From: an uncultured Bacilli bacterium
Lineage (GTDB): Bacteria > Bacillota_I > Bacilli_A > RF39 > UBA660
Length of the DNA: 14,413 bases
Direction of reading: 5' to 3'
NCBI GenBank assembly: GCA_934098345.1
Contig: CAKONX010000029.1
Location: 1 to 14,413 of the forward strand
The notes beneath the pieces were generated by a model. That model did not search any database, was not told the origin of the DNA, and saw only the letters and a program-made list of their open reading frames with translations. Shown piece after piece: positions 13,614-14,413 of the stretch. Within the stretch, counting starts at the first letter, position 1; each line of letters starts with the position of its first letter. The translations under genes were made by a program, and so were the position numbers.

Positions 13614-14413
13614 ATGAAAAGAAAATCGATTATAGCAGTTACTATACTATTATTAGCAATAGGATTTGCAGCTATATCAACAACATTGATAATAAACGGA
13701 AGTGCAAAAGTAGGAGAAAATACAGATGATTTTAGTGTTATTTTTACTGCAGCTTCATTAGATGGGACTGATGTATATAAAAATGTAATAAGTGAAGATA
13801 AAAAAACAATTACATTTGAAACAAGTGATTTAAAAACTTTAAATCAAACAAGTGTGTTAAATTATGAAGTAACAAATAATTCAGCAAACTATGATGCTGA
13901 AGTGCAAGTAAATTGTAAAGTAAAAGATAATACAACAGCAAAATACACAAGTATAAAAAACGAACTAGAAGAAAATGTAACGAAAGTATTGGCAAAGGAA
14001 AGTGTTAATGGAACATTAACAGTAACACTAAATAAAACAGCAACCGAAGAAGTAAGAGAAGAGTATGTATGTACACTTACATTTAATGCAGTAGAAAGAG
14101 ATACTGTTGGAGTAAACATTCCGGATTCTATCTCATTTTCAACTGATAGTTGGCAAACAATACAAAAAGCTGTAAAATTAGGAAATACAGATAAATACAA
14201 TATAGGAGATACAAAAGAAGTAAATTTAGGGTCTTTTGGAACACATACAGTAAGAATAGCAAATAAAAGTGAATGTACAAATGGAGAAACAAGTGAAACA
14301 GCCTGTGGATTTGTAGTTGAGTTTGCAGATATAATGACACAACACTCATTTAATAGTACAGATACAAATGTAGGCGGATGGAGAGATTCAGAACTACGTA
14401 CATATGTAAATGG
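13614..14413 (+). CDS. Secreted DUF6273-like protein, 3' end outside the window
   Basis: At least 266 residues, open to the window edge. The start MKRKSIIAVTILLLAIGFAAISTT is a signal peptide or N-terminal anchor. Residues about 30-160 are a beta-rich region (VLNYEVTNNSANYDAEVQVNC) with a typical extracellular look. From about 178, WQTIQKAVKLGN, GDTKEVNLGSFGTHTVRIANKS, ACGFVVEFADIMTQHSFN and TNVGGWRDSELRTYVN follow the DUF6273 pattern. The missing C-terminus should end WWLRS...GVxPAFRI, as kept in the pseudogene at 2319-2646. AGGTG (13600-13604) and the shared GTTGTGAACAATG context support the start. The function of the family is not established; an envelope protein is likely. It is the intact relative of the deletion remnant 11 kb upstream. 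Confidence 0.75.
   Translation, partial: MKRKSIIAVTILLLAIGFAAISTTLIINGSAKVGENTDDFSVIFTAASLDGTDVYKNVISEDKKTITFETSDLKTLNQTSVLNYEVTNNSANYDAEVQVNCKVKDNTTAKYTSIKNELEENVTKVLAKESVNGTLTVTLNKTATEEVREEYVCTLTFNAVERDTVGVNIPDSISFSTDSWQTIQKAVKLGNTDKYNIGDTKEVNLGSFGTHTVRIANKSECTNGETSETACGFVVEFADIMTQHSFNSTDTNVGGWRDSELRTYVN
13641..13700 (+). repeat. Signal-peptide repeat, copy 2 of 2
   Basis: Same orientation as 2346-2405 with 5 differences in 60 bp. It lies in the intact gene. Recombination between copies would delete or rearrange about 11.3 kb, including spoIVA and the HU gene. Confidence 0.8.

Noticed and set aside
13810..14349. Three minus-strand open frames at the right edge
   Set aside because: All lie opposite the plus-strand secreted protein gene, which has a promoter, ribosome site, signal peptide and family motifs.
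1..14413. CRISPR array, tRNA, rRNA or known riboswitch
   Set aside because: No regularly spaced repeats, cloverleaf sequences, rRNA stretches or recognised aptamer cores were seen in the intergenic spaces.

Overview
The window is very AT-rich DNA with dense, mostly plus-strand genes and Shine-Dalgarno sites of the AGGAG/AGGTG type. It uses the standard bacterial code: Trp is TGG, and TGA is a real stop at 820-822. It carries endospore genes (spoIVA, and a very likely spoVIF), an HU gene, a Gram-positive VanY-type carboxypeptidase and a CpsB/CpsD/CpsC tyrosine-phosphorylation module. This points to a low-GC, spore-forming member of the Bacillota, probably an uncultured gut-type Bacilli lineage. 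The lineage is inferred from gene content only.

Layout. 68-1784 is a three-gene run: SpoVIF-like protein, NUDIX protein, and a membrane-anchored Ig-like protein, the last two overlapping by 4 bp. 1785-2758 is an accessory island. It holds a seven-codon mini-transcription unit, then a compact locus that looks like an undescribed type I toxin-antitoxin system: a 25-residue hydrophobic peptide and a convergent small RNA, each with its own promoter, next to Spo0A-box-like sites. A deletion-scarred pseudogene of a secreted DUF6273-like protein follows. 2759-4631 is a NatA/NatB-like ABC exporter pair. 4721-6217 is an acidic coiled-coil protein of unknown function, convergent with a minus-strand gene (6233-7330) that shows a possible ADP-ribosyltransferase R-STS-ExE pattern. 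They share a bidirectional terminator.

7506-12437 is the spoIVA to HU (hbs) neighbourhood. These two genes are neighbours in Bacillus subtilis; here about 3 kb separates them. The insert encodes a PHP-type phosphotyrosine phosphatase, a BY-kinase, its Wzz-like transmembrane activator and an unknown cytosolic protein. VanY follows HU. At the right edge a second, intact-looking copy of the secreted DUF6273-like protein runs out of the window. Its signal-peptide region is about 92% identical over 60 bp to the pseudogene near 2350.

Functionally the window combines spore morphogenesis (SpoIVA, SpoVIF), envelope functions (VanY, tyrosine-kinase module, surface proteins, ABC exporter) and one candidate selfish or regulatory RNA locus. 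The best candidate for something new is the toxin/antisense locus at 1894-2249, whose leader can sequester its own Shine-Dalgarno site and pair with the antisense RNA.
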